Part shown: positions 45,201 to 52,679 of the stretch, piece by piece
Position numbering within the stretch: position 1 is the stretch's first letter
Layout of the letters: every line of letters starts with the position of its first letter
NCBI GenBank assembly: GCA_017619445.1
Contig: JAFZSI010000010.1
Coordinates: 1-64,000, forward strand
Direction: 5' to 3'
DNA: 64,000 nt
From: Prevotella sp.
Lineage (GTDB): Bacteria; Bacteroidota; Bacteroidia; Bacteroidales; Bacteroidaceae
The notes under the pieces: model-generated
Database searches by the model: none
What the model was told of the DNA's origin: nothing
The model's input: the letters and a program-made list of their open reading frames with translations, nothing else
Position numbers and translations under genes: made by a program

Positions 45201-45536
45201 TGAGAGCGTCTGCATCTCACCCAAGAGCAGACTCACATTATTGAATGTCTTGGTCTGGTGGCCAATGTACGACACGTCAACCTTGTAGGGGCCACCCGCA
45301 CGCATACCCTGAATGGTGTAGCGTCCGTTCTCGTTCGTCACCGCACGATACACCGTACCCGAAGGCTGGTGCACGGCAGTAATCGTTGCGCCGATAACTG
45401 TCTCACCGTCAGAGGTAATCTTACCATTGATACCCGACGTGGTGATCTGCGCACTGGCAGAAACCGCGAACAGCAGCAGCACGGCCATTGCCCACTGCCG
45501 AAGTCGCAAACCGGAAAAATGCAATCTTTTCTGCAT
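42300..45536 (-). CDS. Oar-like TonB-dependent outer-membrane receptor
   Basis: A 1078-aa outer-membrane transporter. The signal is within MQKRLHFSGLRLRQWAMAVLLLFAVSASAQ. Next comes a carboxypeptidase-regulatory-like beta-sandwich (GINGKITSDGETVIGATITA, ENGRYTIQGMRAGGPY, about residues 33-115), then the plug (LDELVVTGKSGLNATKTGAA with MTPQVTTNPQSGAISFAG and FDVRQSGFTGGAINAITKSG). The barrel is long and ends in aromatic Phe (QVGLKYTF), the usual outer-membrane sorting end. The order matches Oar-type receptors rather than classical SusC, and no SusD partner is present. Substrate unknown. It has its own promoter and a leader of about 120 nt. Confidence 0.92.
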   Translation of the reverse strand: MQKRLHFSGLRLRQWAMAVLLLFAVSASAQITTSGINGKITSDGETVIGATITAVHQPSGTVYRAVTNENGRYTIQGMRAGGPYKVDVSYIGHQTKTFNNVSLLLGEMQTLSCSLEEDAKLLDELVVTGKSGLNATKTGAAMSINAEQINDIPSVSHSIADIARMTPQVTTNPQSGAISFAGTNNRYNSFQIDGAMNNDVFGLTSSGANGGQAGTNPVSMETIEQIQVNVAPFDVRQSGFTGGAINAITKSGTNQLHGSGYVFGNNEKLVGKKYKMDDGGYSKAVEDEHEYLYGFTLGGPIIKDKLFFFANFEKSNKEYPTQYGLGAEGSKVPADLAKEILSNVEEMARDQGFDYHGQFSDTDRFIKSTKAGMKIDWNVNDFNKFTLRWSLVDASQLNGLGGIASLNTVDHLYEFQSNTNSFIAELQSRLSPNVSNEARASYVRVRDKRTSGNPFPSVTVYSVGKQGGTVNIGNEYSSMANGLDQDIFTVEDNLTWFKGNHTFTFGTHNEFYKFSNIYLPNLFGCYYFNSYDDFKSYYQSAKQGQPEGQLINRYYFGQANVAITGDPRWAAEFGAGQLGFYVQDKWAASDNLQVTYGLRMDMPLFFDKPAANDGFNAYAAQKGWNVRTDHKLSSTPMWSPRVGFRWDVKNDHRYILRGGAGLFTGRIPFVWLSNNFSNTGVQLSSYQVNAPKTKDISLILDPDKQYINGDKLNASSGSQLINVFSDDFKFAQTLRVNLGFDFKALGIDWTAEAIYSKNLNDVVYSNIAYEETGKTLGQVSPFYWDNRPMFTRVTTGTPYNNIYLLSNTSKGYTYNLSLKAEKHFNFGLDLMASYTFTKSKGVASVTSSVAQSNWRNTHTHLNSNDPELANSAFNLPHNVKASAFWHFSYGRNKLFTTTIGLIYEGRSGSPYSIIYSGDINGDDGTSNDLFYIPTDAQIDLMPFEATSDFSEEQQRANLKQWLGSQRYLKDHRGEYYERYADNLPFESNFDLHVAEKLNIKIGRQIHSLELSLDIMNVANLLNKDWGITRSSGYVSEFMSPVKYSSGKFQFTQNADYVLKYASDYYSRWRGQVGLKYTF

Positions 45537-45663
45537 AATCTGAATATGTTTTTTATGGATTAATAAATGTTTTTCATTCTTAGCATTCTTCTGTTCTCCC
45601 CTTCTCTCCCCACTCTACGGGGCAGGGGAATTTCCCCAACTCCTTCACTTTGCTATTCTTTTG

Positions 45664-45694
45664 CAAACTTACACAAATTTTTCAAAACAACCAA
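45664..45694 (-). promoter_or_regulatory. Promoter of the TonB receptor gene
   Basis: On the minus strand TTG (45692-45694 on plus as CAA), 20 bases, then TAAGTTTG (45664-45671). Good match to the Bacteroidetes consensus. The leader to 45536 contains C/G runs (CCCC, GGGG, GGGG at 45598-45640). Confidence 0.6.
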
Positions 45695-45780
45695 CATTTT
45701 TCACAGCATTTTTTACAAAAAAGAATTATTGGTGCCCGCAAAAAATGGCCTCGACCCTGACGGGGTCGCCTATCTAATAA

Positions 45781-45812
45781 CAAAGCCCTGGCTTGAGGAA
45801 GCCGGGGCTTTG
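45781..45812 (-). terminator. Hairpin terminator after the NigD-like gene
   Basis: CAAAGCCCTGGCTT (45781-45794) pairs with AAGCCGGGGCTTTG (45799-45812) with one wobble and a 4-nt loop. Only a short T-rich tail follows on the minus strand. A second small hairpin CGACCC/GGGTCG is at 45752-45768. Confidence 0.6.
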
Positions 45813-45862
45813 CGAAAATAACGAGCTATGCAATTAAAAAGAGGATGAGACACACACTCTTT

Positions 45863-46483
45863 CTACCAATACCGCTGCGTCATGTCGTTATAGATGATCT
45901 TGTCTTCGTACACCTCAACGGTTTTCTTGTCCTGGCTGAACAGCGCTCCAATCAAATCTGAGGCCCACGAACTCAACGGGTTCTCAATCTGCTCAGTTGT
46001 CATCGTCACGAATTCCGTCTGCTGTAACCCAAGGCCGTCGCAGTCGCAAATGAGCCGACCGTACTTGTTCTTCACCTTGACGGTGATTTTCGTGATGCAA
46101 CCCACCCGGAACGATGCGTCTTTCTCCAGCTGCAGGTTCTCCTTCAGCTTCGGTCTGGTGCGCAGCACGAAGTCGCCGGGCAACGAGGCCTTCGTCAAGT
46201 GGTAAGTCTTGGTCCACACGTTGTCGGTCATCATGAACGTGTTGTCCTTCTTGTCGTCGCTTCGGTATTCCACTTCGACGTCGTACAGGCTCAGTTCGTC
46301 CTGGGCCAGTTTCACCTCGTAGGTGATGTCGGCCGTGTCCAGTTCGCGGTCGTAGTACGACTTCTGCTCGTCAGTCTCCTGAAAAGGGGCGTCGTCGTCA
46401 TTGTCGCCACAGGCAGCAAAGCCCGTGGTCAGCAGCAAGGCACTTGCGGCCATTGCCATCATTCTCAGCTTTTCTTTCTTCAT
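45863..46483 (-). CDS. NigD-like lipoprotein
   Basis: A 206-aa lipoprotein. The signal MKKEKLRMMAMAASALLLTTGFAAC has a lipobox with Cys25, followed by GDNDDD, an acidic linker typical of surface-exposed Bacteroidetes lipoproteins. The body is beta-rich (VKLAQDELSLYDVEVEYRSD, CITKITVKVKNKYGRLIC). The word 'NigD-like' rests on general layout, not on a diagnostic motif. A promoter with TTTG-N19-TGATTTTG on the minus strand is at 46537-46567. It is probably monocistronic, ending at the 45781 hairpin. Confidence 0.65.
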   Translation of the reverse strand: MKKEKLRMMAMAASALLLTTGFAACGDNDDDAPFQETDEQKSYYDRELDTADITYEVKLAQDELSLYDVEVEYRSDDKKDNTFMMTDNVWTKTYHLTKASLPGDFVLRTRPKLKENLQLEKDASFRVGCITKITVKVKNKYGRLICDCDGLGLQQTEFVTMTTEQIENPLSSWASDLIGALFSQDKKTVEVYEDKIIYNDMTQRYW

Positions 46484-46536
46484 TTTCTTTGAATTTATTT
46501 AAGTTCATACTTTATGCCATCTTGACGTAACGGTTG

Positions 46537-46567
46537 CAAAATCACTGTTTTTGCGGGATTCGCCAAA
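46537..46567 (-). promoter_or_regulatory. Probable promoter for the 45863-46483 gene
   Basis: On the minus strand TTTG (46564-46567), 19 bases, TGATTTTG (46537-46544), one mismatch to TAnnTTTG. Confidence 0.4.
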
Positions 46568-46616
46568 TTGTTTCACCCTAATATTTTGTTTTCACAGAAG
46601 ATGCGAGGGTTTGGAT

Positions 46617-48785
46617 TCAATGCTCTGTGAGGTCGGCCATGAGAATCATGTCCATGGGAGTAATGCCGTGGGCAAGCAGGGTCTTTTTGTCGCGGCGGAA
46701 ATGCTCGCGCAGGGATTGTTGTCCTTTGTTTTTGTATTGCAGGAACAGCTGTTTGGCCTCGGCGATGTTGCCCATAAACCATTCACAGTAACCGGCATTG
46801 AGATAATCCTCGGCTGCGGGTTCGGGAGTTCCTTCCGTTGTTCCCGTAGGAGTGGAGAGGATGCGCTGGTAGGTTTCTTGTGCCTGTTCAAGGCGGTTCT
46901 GTGCCATCAGCCCCCAAGCCTGTGTGCGCTTCACGTTCAAGTCGCCGGGGTATTGATAGTCGAGTTTATAGACCAAAGGCATGGCCTCGTCGGTCTGTCC
47001 CTGATAGAGCAGTGCCACGGCAAGGCTCATCATGTAGCTTTTCTTATCGGGATGAAGTTCGAGCAGTTTGCGGTAGCATTGTTCTGCCTCGGCATAGTGC
47101 TCGTTGGCAAAATGGTGCTGCCCCATGTTGCGCAGAGCCACCTCATTGTCGGGTTCCATGTCGAGAACCTTCTGGTAGCAGGCAATGTCATTGCCTTCGC
47201 CGAAATACTGGCTGCATTTGGCTTGCAGCAGCAGCAAACGGGTTGACTGACTGTTGGCTGTTGACTTGTTGAGCAGTTCGCGCAGCTCGTTCATGCGCCT
47301 GTGCTTGAGGAGGAATGTGCCCAGCTCGGCCGCCTGCTGTCCCCAGTCCACGTTGCTGAAGGCTTTCAATGCAAAAAAGAGGGGCTGGTTGTCGAAGGGG
47401 CTGTTGAATTCGTGCTTAAAGGGGAAAAGCCTGTAGAAACGGTAGAGGTCCTGCAAGTACATGCGCCTGAACCATGCCGGCGAGTTTTGTTCCTCGCGAG
47501 GCGCTATGGGTCCTAAGGCCTCAGCCGTGCCGACCATCTCGCGCACGCTTGGCGGCAGCGTGTCGATGACCTGCACAATGGTCAGGGCGAAAGAATATTT
47601 GTCGCTGTCGCAGAAAGGTCCGTTCTCCACAAGGTTCTGCAACAGGCTGGTACCCTGCATTCGCTCGACGACGGCCCTCAGAGCGGGATTGTCTTTATAG
47701 AACGGTGTGAGCCAATGGGATATGTCGTTGAAGAAAGCGTGTTTCTTCATGAGCGAGAATCCGCCGAAATAGATGTCGGCCCCCTGTTTCTGCATGTCCA
47801 TCATGCGTTGCATGGTCTTTTCCATTTCTTCCATGGCGCGGTCGGCTGCTCCCGGGTCGAGAATGTCCTGCATGGGGTCGTCTTCCTTCTCCTCAATGCC
47901 AAAACGGGTGATGCGCAGGTTGTTGTTTTTCATGATGGAAGGGAAAATGTCGCTCTGAATGGTCTGGTTGTCTTGCTCGGCATTGAGGCAGAGGAAAATC
48001 TGCATCTGCAACTCAAGCAACTCGCGGCGGACATTTTCATCGGCACACACGTCGCCCACCATCCGCTCAATGTCGTCGGCATAGAGAGCTGTGGAGGGGT
48101 CGTCACTGAGCGAGAGCACCCACCCCACCAATGCACGCTGACGTATGCGCTCGTCGGTGGCACGGGTATATACATTCAGCAAGGTGCGCAGCTTGAGAAA
48201 GTCAAACTGCATGCGGCAGGCCAGGGTAATGGCGCTTTCCATAATCAGCACGTCGCCAGCGTCAACGGCTGGCGAGAGCAGCAGGTCCTGATAGAACTGT
48301 GCCGTGGACTCACCCCACTGCGTGGACAGCCACAACTTTCGGAACAATTCGGACATGAAAGCCTCATGACGCTCAAAGAGCTGCTGTTTTTTCTGCTTCT
48401 GATCATCGTCGCTCTGCAGGCTGAGCATGGCCACGTCGGTAACAAAGTTTTCCAGAGAGTAACGTACAAACTCGTTGTCCCAGTTTGTTTTGGCAGTCAT
48501 TCGCAGCGCATTGCTCATGAACGAGCTCCGGCGACATTTATCGGCCACCCTCGTGTCGGATTCCAAGGCACACATCCTGTGCAGCAAGTCGTCGTAGAGT
48601 TCCTGTCGCCGTTCGTCCTTGAAACCGCGCTCCATGTAGTCGAGCATCAGCTGATAGTCGGTGGCAATGTGCTCTATGCGCTCCACAGCGCGCACTTCGG
48701 GATAGAGCGTGGCATATTCGCGCAGACGGTTGATGGCGGCTTTGAGCTGCCGTTTGGAAAGCAGAAGGAAAACGTCGTTGTTCAT
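46617..48785 (-). CDS. TPR-repeat protein
   Basis: A cytoplasmic 722-aa helical protein. I start it at ATG 48785 (MNNDVFLLLSKRQLKAAIN), because the open frame upstream runs through the end of the preceding gene. The first 350 residues are helical with no recognised domain. The C-terminal third has clear TPRs: VALRNMGQHHFANEHYAEAEQ, YMMSLAVALLYQGQTDEAM and RTQAWGLMAQNRLEQAQETY (about residues 575-680). A Met/Asp-rich segment (EEKEDDPMQDILDPGAADRAMEEMEKT in pieces) lies near residue 300. It follows a solute-binding lipoprotein by 16 bases, so the two are likely co-expressed. Function unknown. Confidence 0.85.
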   Translation of the reverse strand: MNNDVFLLLSKRQLKAAINRLREYATLYPEVRAVERIEHIATDYQLMLDYMERGFKDERRQELYDDLLHRMCALESDTRVADKCRRSSFMSNALRMTAKTNWDNEFVRYSLENFVTDVAMLSLQSDDDQKQKKQQLFERHEAFMSELFRKLWLSTQWGESTAQFYQDLLLSPAVDAGDVLIMESAITLACRMQFDFLKLRTLLNVYTRATDERIRQRALVGWVLSLSDDPSTALYADDIERMVGDVCADENVRRELLELQMQIFLCLNAEQDNQTIQSDIFPSIMKNNNLRITRFGIEEKEDDPMQDILDPGAADRAMEEMEKTMQRMMDMQKQGADIYFGGFSLMKKHAFFNDISHWLTPFYKDNPALRAVVERMQGTSLLQNLVENGPFCDSDKYSFALTIVQVIDTLPPSVREMVGTAEALGPIAPREEQNSPAWFRRMYLQDLYRFYRLFPFKHEFNSPFDNQPLFFALKAFSNVDWGQQAAELGTFLLKHRRMNELRELLNKSTANSQSTRLLLLQAKCSQYFGEGNDIACYQKVLDMEPDNEVALRNMGQHHFANEHYAEAEQCYRKLLELHPDKKSYMMSLAVALLYQGQTDEAMPLVYKLDYQYPGDLNVKRTQAWGLMAQNRLEQAQETYQRILSTPTGTTEGTPEPAAEDYLNAGYCEWFMGNIAEAKQLFLQYKNKGQQSLREHFRRDKKTLLAHGITPMDMILMADLTEH

Positions 48786-48801
48786 TGCTGTGTTTGTGTG
48801 T

Positions 48802-49791
48802 CTATTTGCCCAGCCATTTGCGTGCTGCTTCAATGTCTTTCTGCCTTGGCTGTGAAGCGTGTTCGAAACGCAGTTTGGGGAGTGCTTTAATCACTTTTTC
48901 ATCGGCCTTCATATATTTCTCTATCAGCCCGGCATAATGCTGAAGTCCCTTCTGGTTGATAGAGTCGCAAGCCTGGTTGTAGGCTTTCACAAATGCCTTG
49001 TACTGTTTGCTGCGGTTTTTGTCTGTCAGGTCTTTCGAACGGAACACGATGGCCCCGAGACGCAGGTCGCTCTTGCGGCTGTCCCTCAGAACAGAATGTT
49101 TAAACAATTGTGCCTCGGTGGCCTGCGGCTCGGTGAGCATCACAGCGTCCATTTCGTTGTTATGGAGCATGAGCATGCGCACATGCACATCGTTGACGGG
49201 AATGCGGAACACATCGGTCTGCTTCAGTTTGCAGCTGTCTATCCACATCTGCGTCAGCATGTCGGTGGCCGAATGGTTGGTAATGGCCACCATCTTATCC
49301 ACCATCTGCTTCAACTCTTTCACACGCGCCATGCGGTTGCTGACCATCTGCCAATAGGTGTTCGTGGCCGTCATATACTGCAAGGGTGTGCCGCGGCGAA
49401 TCATGCGTTCAGCACGCACCAAATCGGTAACGCCGCCCTCAATGCTTCCTTTCTTGAGTGCCTCCTGGCAATCGAGCTGCGAGGTGAACTGCTTGGGGCG
49501 AATATCCACACCGAGTGTGTCAAACAGCCGGCGTTCCTTGGCCAAATAAATGGGAAGACAGTCGAGCGTGGGCAGTACTCCCACCTTCAGCGCGGCAGAG
49601 TCCTCACGCGCCAGACGCTGACGCTCGGCGCGGGTGATGCGCTGGCGTTCCTCATAGCTCTCGCCGCACGACACCAACGACAAGCCGCCAGAAACAAGCA
49701 TCACGACGACAAACAAATAAAAGGGTGCCCGCGTTCTGAAAACGTGGGCCGCCCTTCGGATTCTATTAATTAAATGTGCGATATTAGCCAT
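48802..49791 (-). CDS. ABC-type solute-binding lipoprotein (NMT1/SsuA-like)
   Basis: A 329-aa protein with an N-terminal tail of 24 residues, a hydrophobic segment FYLFVVVMLVSGGLSLVSC and lipobox Cys (about residue 42). The body is a periplasmic binding fold of the NMT1/SsuA type: LKVGVLPTLDCLPIYLAKER (about residues 67-86), TDLVRAERMIRRGT and VMLTEPQATEAQLF. Such proteins bind thiamine precursors, sulfonates or similar ligands for ABC importers. No permease or ATPase gene is next to it; the only linked gene is a cytoplasmic TPR protein, which is unusual. A minus-strand -7 box TACTTTTG lies at 49810-49817. Confidence 0.85.
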   Translation of the reverse strand: MANIAHLINRIRRAAHVFRTRAPFYLFVVVMLVSGGLSLVSCGESYEERQRITRAERQRLAREDSAALKVGVLPTLDCLPIYLAKERRLFDTLGVDIRPKQFTSQLDCQEALKKGSIEGGVTDLVRAERMIRRGTPLQYMTATNTYWQMVSNRMARVKELKQMVDKMVAITNHSATDMLTQMWIDSCKLKQTDVFRIPVNDVHVRMLMLHNNEMDAVMLTEPQATEAQLFKHSVLRDSRKSDLRLGAIVFRSKDLTDKNRSKQYKAFVKAYNQACDSINQKGLQHYAGLIEKYMKADEKVIKALPKLRFEHASQPRQKDIEAARKWLGK

Positions 49792-49826
49792 TTTTCATTT
49801 CTGATGGTGCAAAAGTACAAAAATCC

Positions 49827-49858
49827 TTTGAAAGTAAAAAAATATTTTTGTACTTTTG
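49827..49858 (+). promoter_or_regulatory. Promoter of radA
   Basis: TTTG (49827-49830), 20 bases, TACTTTTG (49851-49858), an excellent consensus match. Transcription would start about 35 nt before the radA ATG. A mirror -7 box for the divergent gene is at 49810. Confidence 0.7.
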
Positions 49859-49898
49859 TCACAAGCATTTTTTACTTTCAACATTTCTACCAACTAAC

Positions 49899-51293
49899 AT
49901 GGCAAAAGACAAAATAGCATACGTCTGCTCGAACTGCGGACAGGAAAGTGCCAAATGGATTGGCAAATGCCCGTCGTGCGGACAGTGGAACACCTTCAAG
50001 GAGATACGCATTGCCAACGAGAGCGGCTCCATGGCGGCGCGCTCGGCAGCAAGCACGGTGAGACAAAGCAAAAACGACAACAGAAACCAACCCATGCGCC
50101 TGCGCGACATCAGTTCGAAGGACTTGCCCCGCATAGATATGCACGACGGCGAGCTGGACCGTGTGTTGGGAGGCGGACTTGTTCCGGGAAGCATCGTGTT
50201 GTTGGGCGGCGAACCTGGCATCGGAAAGAGCACACTTTCGTTGCAGACGGCCCTGCAGCTCACCGACAAAAAGATTCTCTATGTGAGCGGTGAGGAAAGC
50301 CTCTACCAACTCAAGATGCGTGCTGAACGTATTGCCAAAAATGCAACTTCTGACAACCTACTCATCCTTTGCGAAACCTCGCTTGAGGCCATTTTCAACC
50401 ACATCAAGGAAGTGGTGCCCGAACTGGTGTTCATCGACTCCATACAGACCATCAGCACCGAAGAAGTGGACAGTTCGCCGGGCAGCATCACACAGGTGCG
50501 CGAGTGTGCCGCCGCTTTGCTGCGCTTCGCCAAGTCGAGCGGCATTCCCGTTGTGCTTATCGGCCACATCACCAAGGAAGGAACGCTGGCAGGTCCGAAA
50601 ATACTGGAGCACATTGTTGATACAGTGATTCAGTTTGAAGGCGACCAGCACTACATGTACCGCATTCTGCGCAGCATCAAAAACCGTTTTGGCTCCACCT
50701 CCGAATTGGGCATCTACGAAATGCAGCAAACAGGACTCCGTCAGGTGAGCAACCCCTCGGAACTGCTGCTCACACAGGACCACGACGGACTTTCGGGCAT
50801 TGCCATCTCGTCGGCCATCGAGGGCATCAGACCGTTCTTGGTTGAGACGCAGGCACTGGTCAGCACGGCGGCCTACGGCACACCGCAACGCTCGGCCACC
50901 GGCTTCGACCAGCGGCGTCTCAACATGCTGTTGGCCGTGTTGGAAAAACGTGTGGGGTTCAAACTGATTCAGAAAGACGTGTTCATCAACATTGCCGGCG
51001 GCCTGCGCGTCACCGATTTGGCCATGGACCTCAGCGTCATTGCCGCCGTACTGTCTTCAAACGTCGATACGCCCATCGAAAGCGGATGGTGCATGGCGGG
51101 CGAGGTGGGCCTGAGCGGTGAAGTGCGCCCTGTGAGCCGCATTGAACAGCGCATTGCTGAAGCAGAAAAGTTGGGATTCCAGCACATCATCATCCCCAAA
51201 TACAACCTTTCGGGCCTCAACCGCAAAAACTTCAACATTGAGCTTCATCCAGTAAGGAAAGTGGAAGAAGCACTCAGGGCTTTGTTTGGATAA
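49899..51293 (+). CDS. radA: DNA repair protein RadA
   Basis: RadA (Sms) is a RecA-like ATPase that aids branch migration and strand exchange in recombination repair. The start is ATG 49899 (MAKDKIAYVCSNCGQ), as the open frame upstream is leader; 464 aa. A zinc finger is formed by C10, C13, C24 and C27. Walker A is GGEPGIGKS (about residues 103-111), then the RadA motif KNRFGSTSELGIYEM (about 251-265) and a C-terminal Lon-protease-like domain (VFINIAGGLRVTDLAMDLSV, about 345-364). It has a strong upstream promoter. Confidence 0.97.
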   Translation: MAKDKIAYVCSNCGQESAKWIGKCPSCGQWNTFKEIRIANESGSMAARSAASTVRQSKNDNRNQPMRLRDISSKDLPRIDMHDGELDRVLGGGLVPGSIVLLGGEPGIGKSTLSLQTALQLTDKKILYVSGEESLYQLKMRAERIAKNATSDNLLILCETSLEAIFNHIKEVVPELVFIDSIQTISTEEVDSSPGSITQVRECAAALLRFAKSSGIPVVLIGHITKEGTLAGPKILEHIVDTVIQFEGDQHYMYRILRSIKNRFGSTSELGIYEMQQTGLRQVSNPSELLLTQDHDGLSGIAISSAIEGIRPFLVETQALVSTAAYGTPQRSATGFDQRRLNMLLAVLEKRVGFKLIQKDVFINIAGGLRVTDLAMDLSVIAAVLSSNVDTPIESGWCMAGEVGLSGEVRPVSRIEQRIAEAEKLGFQHIIIPKYNLSGLNRKNFNIELHPVRKVEEALRALFG

Positions 51294-51334
51294 ACAGCCA
51301 ACCTTCGTCAACGGAAGGAGGCCCTATTATTCAT

Positions 51335-51499
51335 GGAGTTAGCGGGAGTTAACGGAAGTTATCGCGGTCTGCGACCACTCCGGGAGTTAACGGACAATAC
51401 TTTGGCTATTAGATAATCCGCTCTCGCTCGGCAAACTCCAAGCGAGCTTGGTTGGCTCTCGCTTAATCGCGGATTTGTCCGTTAACTCCCGCTAACTCC
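51335..51499. repeat. Nested inverted repeats between radA and queC, holding REP copy 2
   Basis: The outer arms are perfect: 51335-51354 with 51480-51499 (20 bp, GGAGTTAGCGGGAGTTAACG). An alternative perfect pair is 51381-51397 with 51475-51491 (17 bp). Between them lies REP copy 2 (51408-51474), itself a hairpin. The region lies between convergent genes and probably serves as a structured terminator. Confidence 0.85.
51408..51478. repeat. REP-like long hairpin, copy 2
   Basis: It starts ATTAGATAATCCGCTC and ends GCGGATTTGTCC; only a few differences from 41781-41851 (for example CACGCTCGGCC for CTCGCTCGGCA). The same nested stem pairs (AATCCGC/GCGGATT, CCAAGC/GCTTGG) are kept. No gene runs through it. 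Confidence 0.85.
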
Positions 51500-51514
51500 C
51501 TTAAAAAAAGTAAG

Positions 51515-52174
51515 TTAGAGGAGACTTTCATATTCCGTTGTGTCGTCGATGCCAGCCTCTTCTAAGGCCTCGCGCCGTTCCACGCACGTGCCACAACGGC
51601 CGCAATGCTTCTCTTCGCCCTTGTAGCAGCTCCATGTCTCGGCATAGTCGATGCCCAGTTCCCTACCCTTCCGGGCAATATCGGCCTTGGTCAGGTTTGT
51701 ATAGGGTGCAAAAAGACTCACGCCGATGTACGTGCCTGCCTTGGCAGCCTCGTCAAACGCATCAACAAACGCTGCGCGGCAATCGGGGTAGATGGCGTGG
51801 TCGCCTCCGTGGTTGGCCATCATCACATAGTTCAGCCCGCGGCTCTCTGCCAGGCCCACGGCAACGGAAAGCATGATGCCGTTGCGGAAGGGGACCACCG
51901 TCGATTTCATGTTCTCGTCGGCATAGCTGCCCTCGGGAATGGCGTCGGCACCGTCGAGCAATGAGCTGTGGAAATACTCCTGCATGAAACTGAGCGGAAT
52001 GGTAATGTGCTCGATGCCCAGCCTTTGGCAATGCAGCCGTGCAAAAGGAATCTCGCGGGCGTTGTGGTTAGAGCCGTAGTCGAACGACACGGCCAACTCA
52101 ATGCGGTCAGCATATTCGTAAAGCATCGTGGTGCTGTCCATGCCACCGCTTACAATAATTACAGAATCTTTCAT
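51515..52174 (-). CDS. queC: 7-cyano-7-deazaguanine synthase
   Basis: QueC makes preQ0 from CDG with ATP and ammonia, for queuosine in tRNA. The 219-aa protein has the PP-loop VSGGMDSTTMLYEY (residues 8-21), then AVSFDYGSNHNAREI, and near the C-terminus the zinc motif CxnCxxCxxC in SCYKGEEKHCGRCGTCVER (about residues 179-197). Length is normal. It follows ridA by 118 bp on the minus strand, with an inverted repeat between. Other queuosine genes (queD, queE, queF) are not in the window. Confidence 0.96.
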   Translation of the reverse strand: MKDSVIIVSGGMDSTTMLYEYADRIELAVSFDYGSNHNAREIPFARLHCQRLGIEHITIPLSFMQEYFHSSLLDGADAIPEGSYADENMKSTVVPFRNGIMLSVAVGLAESRGLNYVMMANHGGDHAIYPDCRAAFVDAFDEAAKAGTYIGVSLFAPYTNLTKADIARKGRELGIDYAETWSCYKGEEKHCGRCGTCVERREALEEAGIDDTTEYESLL

Positions 52175-52214
52175 CTTTGTTCGCTCATACTTTCCTCTTA
52201 TATTATATTAGGAA

Positions 52215-52306
52215 AGAAATTAGAATAATTTGAATAATTACACCAAGAATAAAGTTAAAAAAAACACCAATTTGTGAAAGAAATTATTCTAATTATTCTA
52301 ATTTCT
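52215..52306. repeat. 25-bp inverted repeat around the ridA stop codon
   Basis: Left arm 52215-52239 pairs with 52282-52306 (24 of 25 bases, AGAAATTAGAATAATT type) with a 42-nt loop. The right arm encodes the last residues of RidA (KKLE) and its stop. Within each arm a 9-nt period (GAATAATTW) is visible. Confidence 0.8.
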
Positions 52307-52679
52307 TCCTGTACCCTATGCACTCTATCTCCACCAGCGCACCTTTGGGCAGGTCCTTGGCGGCAAATGCCGAACGCGCAGGGAAGGGCGCGCTGAACAT
52401 CGAGGCATACACCTCGTTCATGGCCCCGAAGTCGGCAATATCGCTCAGCAGCACGGTGGTCTTTACCACGTTGCAGAGGTCGAGTCCCGCTCCGCGCAGA
52501 ATGGCCTGCGCATTGAGCAGCGACTGGCGCGTCTGCTCCTTGATGCCTCCCTCGGGAAACTTGCCAGTGGCAGGGTCGATGGGCAACTGCCCGCTGACAT
52601 AAACAAATCCGTTTGCCTCTATGGCCTGGCTATAAGGGCCGATGGCCGCAGGAGCCTTGTCTGTACTGATTGCTTTCAT
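52293..52679 (-). CDS. ridA: RidA-family enamine/imine deaminase
   Basis: RidA speeds hydrolysis of reactive 2-aminoacrylate-type imines made by PLP enzymes. The 128-aa protein is full length: MKAISTDKAPAAIGPYSQAI at the start, VYVSGQLPIDPATG, TVLLSDIADFGAMNEVY and PARSAFAAKDLPKGALVEIE with the conserved Arg that binds the carboxylate (about residue 106). The last residues KKLE come from an AT-rich repeat. It is 118 bp upstream of queC and may be co-transcribed if the hairpin does not terminate. Confidence 0.93.
   Translation of the reverse strand: MKAISTDKAPAAIGPYSQAIEANGFVYVSGQLPIDPATGKFPEGGIKEQTRQSLLNAQAILRGAGLDLCNVVKTTVLLSDIADFGAMNEVYASMFSAPFPARSAFAAKDLPKGALVEIECIGYRKKLE

Noticed and set aside
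52175-52292. preQ1 riboswitch upstream of queC
   Set aside because: The gap holds an AT-rich inverted repeat made in part from the ridA 3' end; no compact pseudoknot motif is visible.
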